Of a DNA stretch of 36,564 nucleotides, positions 8,186 through 15,154 are shown in pieces. Source of the DNA: Actinacidiphila oryziradicis (GTDB lineage Bacteria; Actinomycetota; Actinomycetes; Streptomycetales; Streptomycetaceae); the NCBI RefSeq assembly GCF_005047355.1, contig NZ_SUMC01000073.1, positions 1 through 36,564 of the forward strand, read 5' to 3'. Under the pieces are notes generated by a model, which was given only the letters and a program-made list of their open reading frames with translations, ran no database searches and was not told the DNA's origin. Positions within the stretch are counted from its first letter, which is position 1; every line of letters starts with the position of its first letter. Both the position numbers and the translations under genes were made by a program.

Positions 8186-8926
8186 TCATCGGGCAGCGTG
8201 TCCTAGAAGGGTGCCTGCGGTGTAGGTGATGGCCATGGCCAGGGCGCCTCCGGCGACGTTGCGCACGATGGCGGCTCGGATGGGTGCGGCGCCCAGGCGG
8301 GCGCTGATCCAGCCGCACAGGACCAGGGCCGCCAGCACTGAACCCACGGTAGTGGGCAGCCGCAGTGCGGCAGGTGGCAGCACCATCGCCAGCAGGGGCA
8401 GCAGGGCACCGATGGCGAAAGACCGGAAGCTGGCCCCAGCAGCGTGCCAGGGGTTGGTCAGCGCACCGGGGTCGATGCGCAGTTCGGATTCCGCGTGGGC
8501 GCCCAGGGCGTCGTGGGCGGTGAGCTGTTCGGCGACCTCAACGGCCAGGTCGGCCGACAGGCCCTTGCCCTGGTAGAGGGCGGCCAGTTCGGCCAGTTCC
8601 TCCCGGGGGTCCTGGGCGAGTTCCCGGCGTTCCAGGTCCAGGGAGGCCTGTTCGGAGTCGCGCTGGGAGCTGACCGAGACGTACTCGCCCGCGGCCATCG
8701 ACAAGGAACCGGCCAGCAGTCCGGCCAGTCCCGCGCTCAGCAACGCCTGCGGGGAGGTGGTAGCGCCGGCGACGCCGATCACCAGGCCCGCGGTGGACAC
8801 GATCCCGTCGTTGGCCCCCAGCACCCCGGCGCGCAGCCAGTTCAGCCGGGCACCGCTGTCCCGGTGGTGCGGCTCACTGTGGGATCGGGCTCCGGGATCC
8901 TGGCTGGCGGGGCTCTGGTCACTCAT
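8186..8926 (-). CDS. VIT1/CCC1-family Fe2+/Mn2+ transporter
   Basis: 246 residues. 'GVLGANDGIVSTAGLVIGVA' is the VIT1/CCC1 signature at the first membrane helix. It is followed by 'LLAGSLSMAAGEYVSVSSQR', a charged cytosolic metal-binding segment (about residues 95-165: 'REELAELAALYQGKGL'), then three more membrane helices ending 'AMAITYTAGTLLGHAAR'. Family members move Fe2+ or Mn2+ out of the cytoplasm in exchange for protons. Complete and intact. It is the last gene of a leftward series that begins under M-box 1, though 354 bases separate it from the next gene. Confidence 0.92.
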   Translation of the reverse strand: MSDQSPASQDPGARSHSEPHHRDSGARLNWLRAGVLGANDGIVSTAGLVIGVAGATTSPQALLSAGLAGLLAGSLSMAAGEYVSVSSQRDSEQASLDLERRELAQDPREELAELAALYQGKGLSADLAVEVAEQLTAHDALGAHAESELRIDPGALTNPWHAAGASFRSFAIGALLPLLAMVLPPAALRLPTTVGSVLAALVLCGWISARLGAAPIRAAIVRNVAGGALAMAITYTAGTLLGHAAR

Positions 8927-9280
8927 GGACTGCGTTCTTCCCTGGGTTGGTGGGTGGTTGGAGGGTGCCTTGGGCCGCTCGGGTGGCGGCTGGTCCGCCG
9001 CCGGGGCCGCGCAGGATGTTGCTGGATCTGATGGAAAACCGCTCGTTCGGCCACTGGCTGACGATTCGGTCGGCGCCCTCAGATCGACAGTGACGGCCGG
9101 AGGCCGTGCCGGGGAGCGGCTTGCTCACGCGGTTCGGCTGACACCACGGCGGATGCCTGCGGGGGCGGAGGCGTGGTGGGACGCGTCCGGTGAGGTCAGA
9201 AGTCAACAGCGGGTACGCCAAGCACAGCGGCGTGTTAGAGGGCAGGAGTGGGGACTTCTGGCGCATGCCATGCCGCGAGG
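8927..9280. other. 354-base stretch without a gene
   Basis: I see no coherent coding frame, repeat or strong hairpin here. Open frames on both strands are ordinary GC-rich shadows. It should contain any private promoter of the VIT-like gene. Confidence 0.4.
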
Positions 9281-9559
9281 CTATACGGGGTGCCGTGCGA
9301 GCGGCTGATCCAGGTCGTTGGCTGCGATCCACTCCTCGATCAGGCCTATCTTCACGCGGGCGTCCCGAGCCAGCTCCTCGCGCGAGGCGCCGGCACACCA
9401 GGCAGCAAGCACGGCAAGTCGCAAATCCCCGACGCGTGTTGCCCGGCCGGCCACGAGCGCTTCGGCGGAGCCAGCCGTCAATGCCTGGGCGTCTTCGGTC
9501 AACTGGTCCGCCGCCTGGCGCACCAGGAGCCGGGCTTCTTGGAGGTGCCTGTCGTTCAT
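9281..9559 (-). CDS. small hypothetical protein
   Basis: 92 residues from ATG 9559, preceded by AAGGGAG at a good distance. It starts 'MNDRHLQEARLLVRQAADQL' and contains 'AVLAAWCAGASREELARDAR', which could be a helix-turn-helix ('SREELARDARVKIGLIEEWI'). I do not recognise the family. It follows the next gene upstream by 38 bases, so the two are probably one transcript. Confidence 0.6.
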   Translation of the reverse strand: MNDRHLQEARLLVRQAADQLTEDAQALTAGSAEALVAGRATRVGDLRLAVLAAWCAGASREELARDARVKIGLIEEWIAANDLDQPLARHPV

Positions 9560-9597
9560 CAGCTTTCTCCCTTCCGGGCGGCACACGGTCGGTCACG

Positions 9598-9912
9598 TCA
9601 TCCCGGCGGGGCTGCGCACGCGGTGGAGCTGCCGTCGCCGCCACGCGCTGCGTTGCCCAGAGCCTGCTGGGCGAGGCGGACGGCGAACGGCAGTGCCAGT
9701 TGGACGAGTATCCCTGCCCCTGCAGCGTCGGCGGCAATCCCCGCGGCGGGCTCCGCGTAGGAGAGGGCACGCCGCACAGCGGCAGCGTTCCACGCCCGGC
9801 GCGCGTGGTGCAACGCGGGCCGGAGGAGATCGTTGATGGGGACCTCGGGCACGGGGATGGTCAGTATGCCGTTGGCCGCGTCGGCACGCGTCCAGGTCAG
9901 TTCGATGCGCAT
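9598..9912 (-). CDS. small hypothetical protein
   Basis: 104 residues from ATG 9912, chosen for AAGGGAG 6 bases upstream. 'MRIELTWTRADAANGILTIP' is followed by a helical Ala-rich section ('AGIAADAAGAGILVQLALPF'). It could be a small regulatory or membrane-associated protein; no family is recognised. It is the first full-size gene downstream of M-box 1 and its leader frame, so it may be Mg2+-responsive. Confidence 0.6.
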   Translation of the reverse strand: MRIELTWTRADAANGILTIPVPEVPINDLLRPALHHARRAWNAAAVRRALSYAEPAAGIAADAAGAGILVQLALPFAVRLAQQALGNAARGGDGSSTACAAPPG

Positions 9913-10044
9913 GGCTGTCTCCCTTGGGGACAAGCCTGATCGCGTGCGGTCGCGCGTGCCGCTGCCCTCCGCCGTCGCACACCTCGGAGCCATCCCCGGG
10001 CGGGGCGGCGGGGGGATTCCGTGGGTGGAAGGCGGGTGAGGGCG

Positions 10045-10128
10045 TCAGTCAGCGAGCGCGTGGGCCGCGATCAAGGGTGATGGATGAGCATGCCCGGGAG
10101 CGGGCTCTGGACTGGGCCAGGGACTCAT
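10045..10128 (-). CDS. proline-rich leader peptide downstream of M-box 1
   Basis: 27 codons from ATG 10128, spaced 8 bases from GGAGG. The same Shine-Dalgarno module and spacing follow the other two M-boxes. The first 18 residues hold seven prolines (MSPWPSPEPAPGHAHPSP). Proline-rich leaders (MgtL, MgtP) are known to tune Mg2+-transport transcription in enterobacteria; a similar role here is inference. It starts 73 bases after the riboswitch end. Confidence 0.5.
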   Translation of the reverse strand: MSPWPSPEPAPGHAHPSPLIAAHALAD

Positions 10129-10200
10129 TCCCCTCACCTCCTCGCGGCCAGGACACACACGGGTGTCATCGAGCGGGCGGAGGAGCCCCCGCTACGGGAG

Positions 10201-10369
10201 GGCACCTCTCTCGTTGAGCTTCAGCACTGCGCGGCGTATTCCCGGCCGGGGCCGGGAAGCCACTTGGGCTCACCCCTTTCTCCGAGGTGAGCTGTCCTGA
10301 CCTGGGGCGTCTCTCGACGTTTGAGGTCAGTGGCCTGTGTCCACGCAGACGCCTCGCCTAACGAGGTGC
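10201..10369 (-). ncRNA. M-box (ykoK) magnesium riboswitch, copy 1
   Basis: Read on the minus strand: P1 5' side GCACCTCGTT and GGCGAGGC; core CGTCGAGAGACGCC between CACTGACCT and AGGTCAGGAC; then AGTGGCTTCCCG; 3' end AGTGCTGAAGCTCAACGAG, closing P1 with AGGTGC. These are the conserved M-box elements, as in Bacillus subtilis mgtE. It would sense Mg2+ and act on the genes to its left: the proline-rich leader, two small genes and perhaps the VIT transporter. Confidence 0.9.
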
Positions 10370-10529
10370 GTACACATCTGAAGGATACCCTGCTGAATGT
10401 TGCTAAGGCGGACATGAAGGGGTGAGAGGAACATAACACGATGAGAATGTCCAATAGCGGCGAGAACCTCCAGTTGTCGGATAGTGCACCCGCCCGGAGT
10501 CAGGCACGTTGCGCCTTCGTCACCGCGCC

Positions 10530-10675
10530 GATACCTCCAGGAGCTGTTCTCGCGTGCCAGGCGAAGGACCAGGGCGCGGATCGATCGGACCGTGGGCGGA
10601 CGGCCGCGCCGCCTCGGTACGCAGGTCGCGGCATGCCGCCGTTTGAGCAGGTCGCGGTGCCAGCGCAAGCGGCGG
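10530..10675 (-). pseudogene. integrase-type transposase fragment (IS3/IS481-like)
   Basis: Minus-strand 'LRWHRDLLKRRHAA', 'RRRGRPPTVRSIRALVLRLA' and 'RENSSWRYRR' match the linker before the rve catalytic core of IS3/IS481-type transposases. The sequence dissolves after 'YRR'. It joins directly onto the truncated corA, so the insertion probably destroyed the corA 3' end. Confidence 0.7.
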
Positions 10676-10682
10676 CGGTGGT

Positions 10683-11530
10683 GGCGTGGTCGGCGACGTC
10701 GCGCAGGTAGCGTGGCAGTTCCTCGTCGGTGCCGTACTTTTCGAATCCGGCGGTCAGTCCGTCGAGGATGTCCAGCAGCGGGCGGGTGGCGCGCTGGAAC
10801 TCCACGACCTCGCGTGAGAGTTCGTAGATCCGGCGGGAGACCTTGGGGTCGCCGCGAAGACCTCGGTCTCGATCTCGTCGATGTCGTTCTGCAGCCCGGC
10901 GATGACCGGGGCGTAGCCGTCGACCACCGCGTCGAGCACCGCGTACAGCACTGCTTCCGGCCCCAGGGCGAGCAGGTCGGGGTCGTCCTCCAGCCAGCTC
11001 CGTACTGCTGCCAGGTCCGGGGCCTGGGAGTGCCGGACGGTCAGCACGAACTCCGGGCCGACGAACAGGTGTATCTCCCCGAAGTCGACCTCCTCCACGT
11101 CGTCGAGGTAGCGGGCGGCGCGCAGCACCACGAACAGGGTGTCACCGTAGCGTTCCAGCTTGGGCCGCTGGTGGGCGACGATGGCGTCCTCCACCGCCAG
11201 CTCGTGCAGGCCGAACCGCTCGGCGACGGCCAGCAGTTGGGCCTCGGCGGGCCGGTACAGCCCGATCCAGGCCAAGGTGCCGGCCTTGCCGGGCAGCTCC
11301 TGGTAGATCTCCTCCAGCGTCGCGGGCGACGCGACCCTACGCCCCTCGCGGTATACCGCGGCGTCCACCACACTGCGCTCCAAGGACACCTCGGCGCGCA
11401 CCTGGGATTCCGCCCGCGGGTCCATCGAGTGCTCGGGGGCCACCACGCCTCCGTCGCCGTTTCCCCGCTCGGCCGAGCGGGGAAACGGCCGCTTGCCCGC
11501 GCGTACCGCGCGCCCACGCCAGTCCGACAT
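10683..11530 (-). pseudogene. corA: CorA-family Mg2+ transporter, frameshifted and missing its pore
   Basis: CorA is a pentameric Mg2+/Co2+ channel. From ATG 11530 (GGAGG 8 bases upstream) the cytosolic funnel is good: 'WIGLYRPAEAQLLAVAERFG', 'EDAIVAHQRPKLERYGDTLF', 'VDFGEIHLFVGPEFVLTVRH', 'NDIDEIETEVFA'. One base is lost in a GC run near 10853. The next frame continues 'EFQRATRPLLDILDGLTAGF' and 'LPRYLRDVADH', then ends at the transposase fragment at about 10680. The two C-terminal membrane helices and the GMN filter are gone, so no channel can form. It lies downstream of M-box 2. Confidence 0.88.
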
Positions 11531-11714
11531 GACACGAACCTCCAGAGGCAGGAACGCCCGCCGCGAGTCCCCGCACGCCGCCGGTGCGCGACGGCCCGGC
11601 GGGGCACGTAGAGCAACGGCGACCAGCTGGTGCTTAAGGCGGGAGGCACCCGGCGGCGACCCGCCACCGCAGACCCCGGTACCGCCGCGCAGACCTGGGT
11701 GTCAGGAGAAGGCG

Positions 11715-11814
11715 AGAAGGCGAGGTGACGCGCAGGAAGGCTGGTGCCGTGTGCCGGAAGAAGACGAGAACATCCCGGGGCAGGGCCTACTTCGACCCGG
11801 ACTACTGCACTCAC
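11715..11814 (-). other. leader region of M-box 2, degenerate leader frame
   Basis: The minus strand has AAGGAGG and, 8 bases on, GTG at 11814. This is followed by TGCAGTAGTCCGGG and later TTCTTCCGGCAC, the same landmarks with the same spacing as in the leader behind M-box 3. A 7-base difference right after the start puts the conserved 'CSSPG' frame out of register, so the leader peptide is not intact here. The region lies between M-box 2 and corA. Confidence 0.5.
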
Positions 11815-11895
11815 CGCTCTCACCTCCTTGCCGTCGGGACGCCGACAGCGTCGCCCGATCGCGGCAGCAGGAGGCCCCGCCCGCGTCGCGGACGG

Positions 11896-12082
11896 CGCAC
11901 CCCTTTGATGTCGTCAGAGCTTTGGCACTTTGGCACGCCACGGCGTAGCGCCCGGGAACCCGGGCGCAGCCACTTGGGGTCACCCCTTAGGCCGGGGAGA
12001 CCTGTCCTGACCCTGGGCGTCTCTCGACGTCGTGGGGTCAGTGGCCTGTGTCCGTGGCGACGCCTCACCGAACGAGGTGCCC
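11896..12082 (-). ncRNA. M-box (ykoK) magnesium riboswitch, copy 2
   Basis: Minus-strand landmarks: GGGCACCTCGTTCGGTGAGG at the 5' end; CACTGACCCCACGACGTC; GAGAGACGCCCAGGGTCAGG; AAGTGGCTG; and AGTGCCAAAGCTCTGACGAC at the 3' end with GGGGTGC closing P1. It lies on the path into corA (start 11530), a classical M-box-regulated gene type. Confidence 0.9.
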
Positions 12083-12136
12083 TCACAACCGTGGCAAGAC
12101 GGGCGGGGCGCCGATCCTCGCGTCGGGTCCGCGCGG

Positions 12137-12418
12137 TCACCGTCGTGGCGGTCGTGGCCCGACGAGGACGCGGATGCGACGGTGCATGCCGTACCCGAGC
12201 AGGACTGCGGCGACGAGCAGGACCAGTCCGATCCGCCGGTCCGGCCTGCTGGCGACGACGACCGTGAGACCGATGTCGGCCGCGGCGATGAGGAGGATCG
12301 CCAGTGGGTAGCGCCAGCGGCGGCGCCGGCCGGTGGGCGGTTTACCGGCGAGGGCCACCACCGCGACTGCGGCGGTCACAGTGGCGAGCGCCGCGGAGTG
12401 CAGCAGATCATCGTGCAT
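12137..12418 (-). CDS. small membrane protein of unknown function
   Basis: 93 residues from ATG 12418 ('MHDDLLHSAALATVTAAVAV'), with three hydrophobic segments: residues about 8-25, 'YPLAILLIAAADIGLTVVVA' and 'IGLVLLVAAVLLGYG'. The C-terminus is basic ('MHRRIRVLVGPRPPRR'), so it probably sits in the cytoplasm. It ends 55 bases before M-box 2. Family not recognised. Confidence 0.5.
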   Translation of the reverse strand: MHDDLLHSAALATVTAAVAVVALAGKPPTGRRRRWRYPLAILLIAAADIGLTVVVASRPDRRIGLVLLVAAVLLGYGMHRRIRVLVGPRPPRR

Positions 12419-12558
12419 AGCCGGGCCCACGGCACACATCGTGCCGGTCGAGTTCCCGGTCGCGCTGCATCCGCGCCGGACGCGCGTTGCCACGAACCCA
12501 GGTCCGGTTGATCTTTCGTCCGGGCCGGAGTACTGGTGCACCAGCCTCGCTCGGAGTG

Positions 12559-12845
12559 TCAGTCGTGGGGCGGGAGGTTGCCGAGCTGGTGGTCGGCCGG
12601 CCTGAGGGCTTCACCGACCAGCGCTTGAGGTGTCCGTGCCGCAGGGCGTAGATCACCCGGCGGCCTTCCTTGCGGGCGGTGACCAGTCCGACCAGGCGGA
12701 GCCGGGCCAGGTGCTGGCTCACCGACAGCCGGGCCACCCCGCACGCCTCGGCAAGGGGCGTGCGGTCGTGTTCGACCCAGGTTGCGCTCTTCAGCCCCAG
12801 GAAGAGGCCGTCGTCGTAGCGTTCGAGCTTGGGGCGCTGCCGGGC
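12559..12845 (-). pseudogene. CorA fragment joined to ArsR-type DNA-binding domain, frameshifted
   Basis: The frame begins inside a CorA sequence ('RQRPKLERYDDGLFLGLKSA', compare 'HQRPKLERYGDTLFVVLRAA' in the gene at 10.7-11.5 kb). It runs without break into an ArsR helix-turn-helix: 'PLAEACGVARLSVSQHLARL', 'RLVGLVTARKEGRRVIYAL'. One base is missing near 12620; the original C-terminus 'LVGEALRPADHQLGNLPPHD' then follows in the next frame to the stop at 12559. There is no start codon of its own. It is a recombination scar between a second corA and an arsR gene rather than a working regulator. Confidence 0.65.
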
Positions 12846-12897
12846 GGTGCCGGGTCAAGACTGGGCAATCGGGTGCGGGTGCGGTCCGGCGGGGGTC

Positions 12898-12903
12898 TAC
12901 ACT
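12898..12903 (+). promoter_or_regulatory. possible -10 element before M-box 3
   Basis: TACACT lies 18 bases before the first M-box pairing, a suitable distance for transcription start near the riboswitch 5' end. No convincing -35 is visible, which is common in streptomycetes. Confidence 0.35.
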
Positions 12904-12920
12904 GGTGGAGGTTTTGAAGA

Positions 12921-13091
12921 GGCACCTCGTTCGGTGAGGCGTCTTCACGGACACAGGCCACTGACCCCACGACGTCGAGAGACGCCCAGGGTCAGGACAC
13001 CTCTCCCCGACCTAAGGGGTGAGGCCAAGTGGCTTCCCGCTCCCCGCGGGATTACGCCGTGGAGTGCCAAAGCTCTGACGAGTTGGGGTGA
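12921..13091 (+). ncRNA. M-box (ykoK) magnesium riboswitch, copy 3
   Basis: Plus-strand landmarks: GGCACCTCGTTCGGTGAGGC; CACTGACCCCACGACGTC; GAGAGACGCCCAGGGTCAGG; AAGTGGCTTCCCG; AGTGCCAAAGCTCTGACGAG with GGGGTG closing P1. It is followed by a leader ORF (13179), a two-state hairpin region (13269-13313) and the NRAMP-like gene (13416). The natural reading is Mg2+-controlled expression of the NRAMP/mgtC pair. Confidence 0.93.
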
Positions 13092-13178
13092 GCCGGCCGT
13101 ATCGGGCAGGCCTGCTCCTTGCCGAGTCGATGATGACGCGCATGTGTTCGCGTCCCCGGCCGGAAGGAGGCGAGAGAT

Positions 13179-13256
13179 ATGGATTGCAGTTGCAGTAGTC
13201 CGGGCCACGATAGGCCCCTCATCCGTCTGTCCTCGCATTCTTCCGGCACGCGGTAA
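13179..13256 (+). CDS. Cys/Ser-rich leader peptide between M-box 3 and NRAMP gene
   Basis: 25 codons from ATG 13179, with GGAGG 8 bases upstream. The peptide begins MDCSCSSPGHDRP and ends HSSGTR. The nucleotides TGCAGTAGTCCGGG and TTCTTCCGGCAC recur with equal spacing in the leader of M-box 2, which supports functional constraint on the region, though constraint on RNA rather than peptide is also possible. Ribosome occupancy here would influence the hairpins immediately downstream. Confidence 0.55.
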   Translation: MDCSCSSPGHDRPLIRLSSHSSGTR

Positions 13257-13268
13257 CCACCTCCCCTG

Positions 13269-13313
13269 CACGGCCCCTGGGGGCCGTGATGATCCCTGCT
13301 CTGTCACGGCCCC
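13269..13313 (+). promoter_or_regulatory. two mutually exclusive hairpins (attenuator-like)
   Basis: CACGGCCCC (13269-13277) can pair with GGGGCCGTG (13280-13288). The same central strand, as GGGGCCGTGA (13280-13289), can instead pair with TCACGGCCCC (13304-13313). Only one can form at a time. The position 13 bases after the leader stop and 103 bases before the NRAMP start suits an attenuation or Rho-access switch. No U-run is present, so classic intrinsic termination is not shown. Confidence 0.55.
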
Positions 13314-13415
13314 TGGCCATGATGGCGGGTTGTCCTGTGCGCGCACGGCGTGCAGGGGTGATGACTGCTGCGTGCCCCTTGACCTCCCCCGTATTGGGGG
13401 GCTGGGAGGCACATC

Positions 13416-15062
13416 ATGACCAACCTCACGACGACTACGGTTCCGGCGCCGCGCGCGGCGGTGCTGGACGACGCGCACGTCGGTGACATCCGCGGTGCGC
13501 TGGGCACCATCCGGCTGGACGACACCGCGCCGCGCAAGGGGTTGTCGGCGAAGCTGAAGACGCTGCTGGCGATCGTCGGGCCCGGCCTGATCGTGATGGT
13601 CGGCGACAACGACGCGGGCGCGTTCGGCACCTACACCCAGGCCGGGCAGAACTATGGCACGCGGCTGCTGTGGACGCTGCTCCTGCTGGTCCCGGTGCTG
13701 TATGTGAATCAGGAGATGGTGCTGCGGCTCGGGGCGGTGACCGGGGTGGGGCACGCCCGCCTGATCCTGGAGCGGTTCGGCAAGTTCTGGGGCGCGTTCA
13801 GCGTGATCGACCTGTTCCTGCTCAATGCGCTGACGATCGTGACGGAGTTCATCGGCGTCTCGCTCGCGGTCACCTATCTCGGGCTGCCGAAGACGGCGAG
13901 CGTGCTGGTGGCCGCGGCCGTGGTGATCGCGGCTGCGTCGACGGGGTCGTTCCGCCGGTTCGAGCGGACCGCGATCTTCCTGTGCATCGGCTCGCTGCTG
14001 CTGGTACCGATCTACTTCCTGGTGCACCCGGCCACCTCCCAGATGGCCCACGACTTCACCGTGCCCGGCATGCCGCACGGCGCCAAGCTGTCGGATGTGA
14101 TGCTGCTGATCATCGCGATCGTCGGCACCACCGTCGCGCCGTGGCAGCTGTTCTTCCAGCAGTCCTACGTGATCGACAAGCGGATCACCCCGCGCTTCAT
14201 GCGGTACGAGAAGGCCGACCTGTGGATCGGCATCGTCATCGTCGTCATCGGGGCGGCGGCCATGATGGGCTTCACAGCCGCCACCTTCGCCGGGACCAAG
14301 AGCGCGGGCAGCTTCACGGACGCGGCCGGGATCGCGCACGGCCTGCAGACGCACGCGGGCAAGGTGGCCGGGGTGCTGTTCGCGGTGGCGCTGCTGGACG
14401 CCTCGATCATCGGGGCGTCGGCGGTATCACTGTCCACCGCGTACGCGGTGGGCGATGTGCTGGGCATGAAGCACTCCCTGCACCGCGGGGTCAAGGGCGC
14501 CAAGGGCTTCTACGCGATCTTCGCCGGACTCGTCCTGACCGCCGCGACGATCGTCCTGATCCCGGGCTCGCCACTGGGGCTGCTCACCGAGGGCGTGCAG
14601 ACCCTGGCCGGAGTGCTGCTGCCGTCCGCGTCGGTGTTCCTGCTGCTGCTGTGCAACGACCATGCGGTGCTGGGCCCCTGGGTCAACGGCCGTTGGACCA
14701 ACGCCTTCACCTCGGTCGTGGTCGCCGTCCTGGTCACCCTGTCGGTCATCCTCACCGCCTCGGTGCTGTTCCCCGGCCTGACCTCCGCGGCGATCCTGGA
14801 CATCATGGCGGTCTGCGGCACCGCCGGGCTGCTCGCGCTCGGCTACGCGGAGGCGCGCCGCTACCGCAAGGGCTGGGCCCGCACCGGCCGCCCGGTCGAC
14901 CGCACCGGCAAGGACAACTGGCGGATGCCTCCGCTGTCGGAGCTGCCCGCCCCGCGGATCTCCACCGGCCGCAAGATCGGGCTCACCGCACTGCGTACGT
15001 ACCTGCTGATCGCCATGGTGCTGGTGATCATCCGCATTGTGCAGCTGGCCCTGGGCCACTGA
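13416..15062 (+). CDS. NRAMP-family transporter, Mg2+-type (NRMT-like)
   Basis: 548 residues with about 11 membrane helices. NRAMP (SLC11) carriers normally take up Mn2+/Fe2+ using a DPGN motif in helix 1 and a Met in the MPH motif of helix 6. Here helix 1 reads 'GPGLIVMVGDNDAGAFGTY' (D66-A-G-A in place of DPGN) and helix 6 reads 'IAIVGTTVAPWQLFFQQS' (Ala241 in place of Met). Loss of the soft Met ligand is the hallmark of the Mg2+-transporting NRMT branch. Control by an M-box fits Mg2+ as cargo. Start at 13416; GGGAGG precedes it. Followed by mgtC-like 15155. Paralogous to the product of 16466-18340. Confidence 0.88.
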   Translation: MTNLTTTTVPAPRAAVLDDAHVGDIRGALGTIRLDDTAPRKGLSAKLKTLLAIVGPGLIVMVGDNDAGAFGTYTQAGQNYGTRLLWTLLLLVPVLYVNQEMVLRLGAVTGVGHARLILERFGKFWGAFSVIDLFLLNALTIVTEFIGVSLAVTYLGLPKTASVLVAAAVVIAAASTGSFRRFERTAIFLCIGSLLLVPIYFLVHPATSQMAHDFTVPGMPHGAKLSDVMLLIIAIVGTTVAPWQLFFQQSYVIDKRITPRFMRYEKADLWIGIVIVVIGAAAMMGFTAATFAGTKSAGSFTDAAGIAHGLQTHAGKVAGVLFAVALLDASIIGASAVSLSTAYAVGDVLGMKHSLHRGVKGAKGFYAIFAGLVLTAATIVLIPGSPLGLLTEGVQTLAGVLLPSASVFLLLLCNDHAVLGPWVNGRWTNAFTSVVVAVLVTLSVILTASVLFPGLTSAAILDIMAVCGTAGLLALGYAEARRYRKGWARTGRPVDRTGKDNWRMPPLSELPAPRISTGRKIGLTALRTYLLIAMVLVIIRIVQLALGH

Positions 15063-15154
15063 CCTCCCGCACCGGTGCCGGGGCGGCACCGACACGCCGC
15101 CCCTGCCCCGTGAAGAATCCGAACCCGCTCCCGATCCTGAGGGAGGTGTGCCAC

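Noticed and set aside
10484..11611. A long plus-strand frame opposite corA
   Set aside because: Antisense shadow of corA; no ribosome site, no family motifs.
12559..12954. A 131-codon minus frame including the antisense of M-box 3
   Set aside because: Its first part is the reverse of the riboswitch and its middle is out of frame with the ArsR motifs. Only the last 20 codons belong to the ArsR remnant.
13416..15062. Annotating the NRAMP gene as Mn2+ transporter mntH
   Set aside because: DPGN and the helix 6 Met are replaced and the leader is an M-box, so a Mg2+ role is better supported.
13670..15154. A very long open plus-strand frame running through the NRAMP gene into mgtC
   Set aside because: It is the +2 shadow of the NRAMP gene: the translation is Arg/Gly/Ala-rich without motifs. 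Only the part from ATG 15155 (ribosome site, MgtC motifs) is real.
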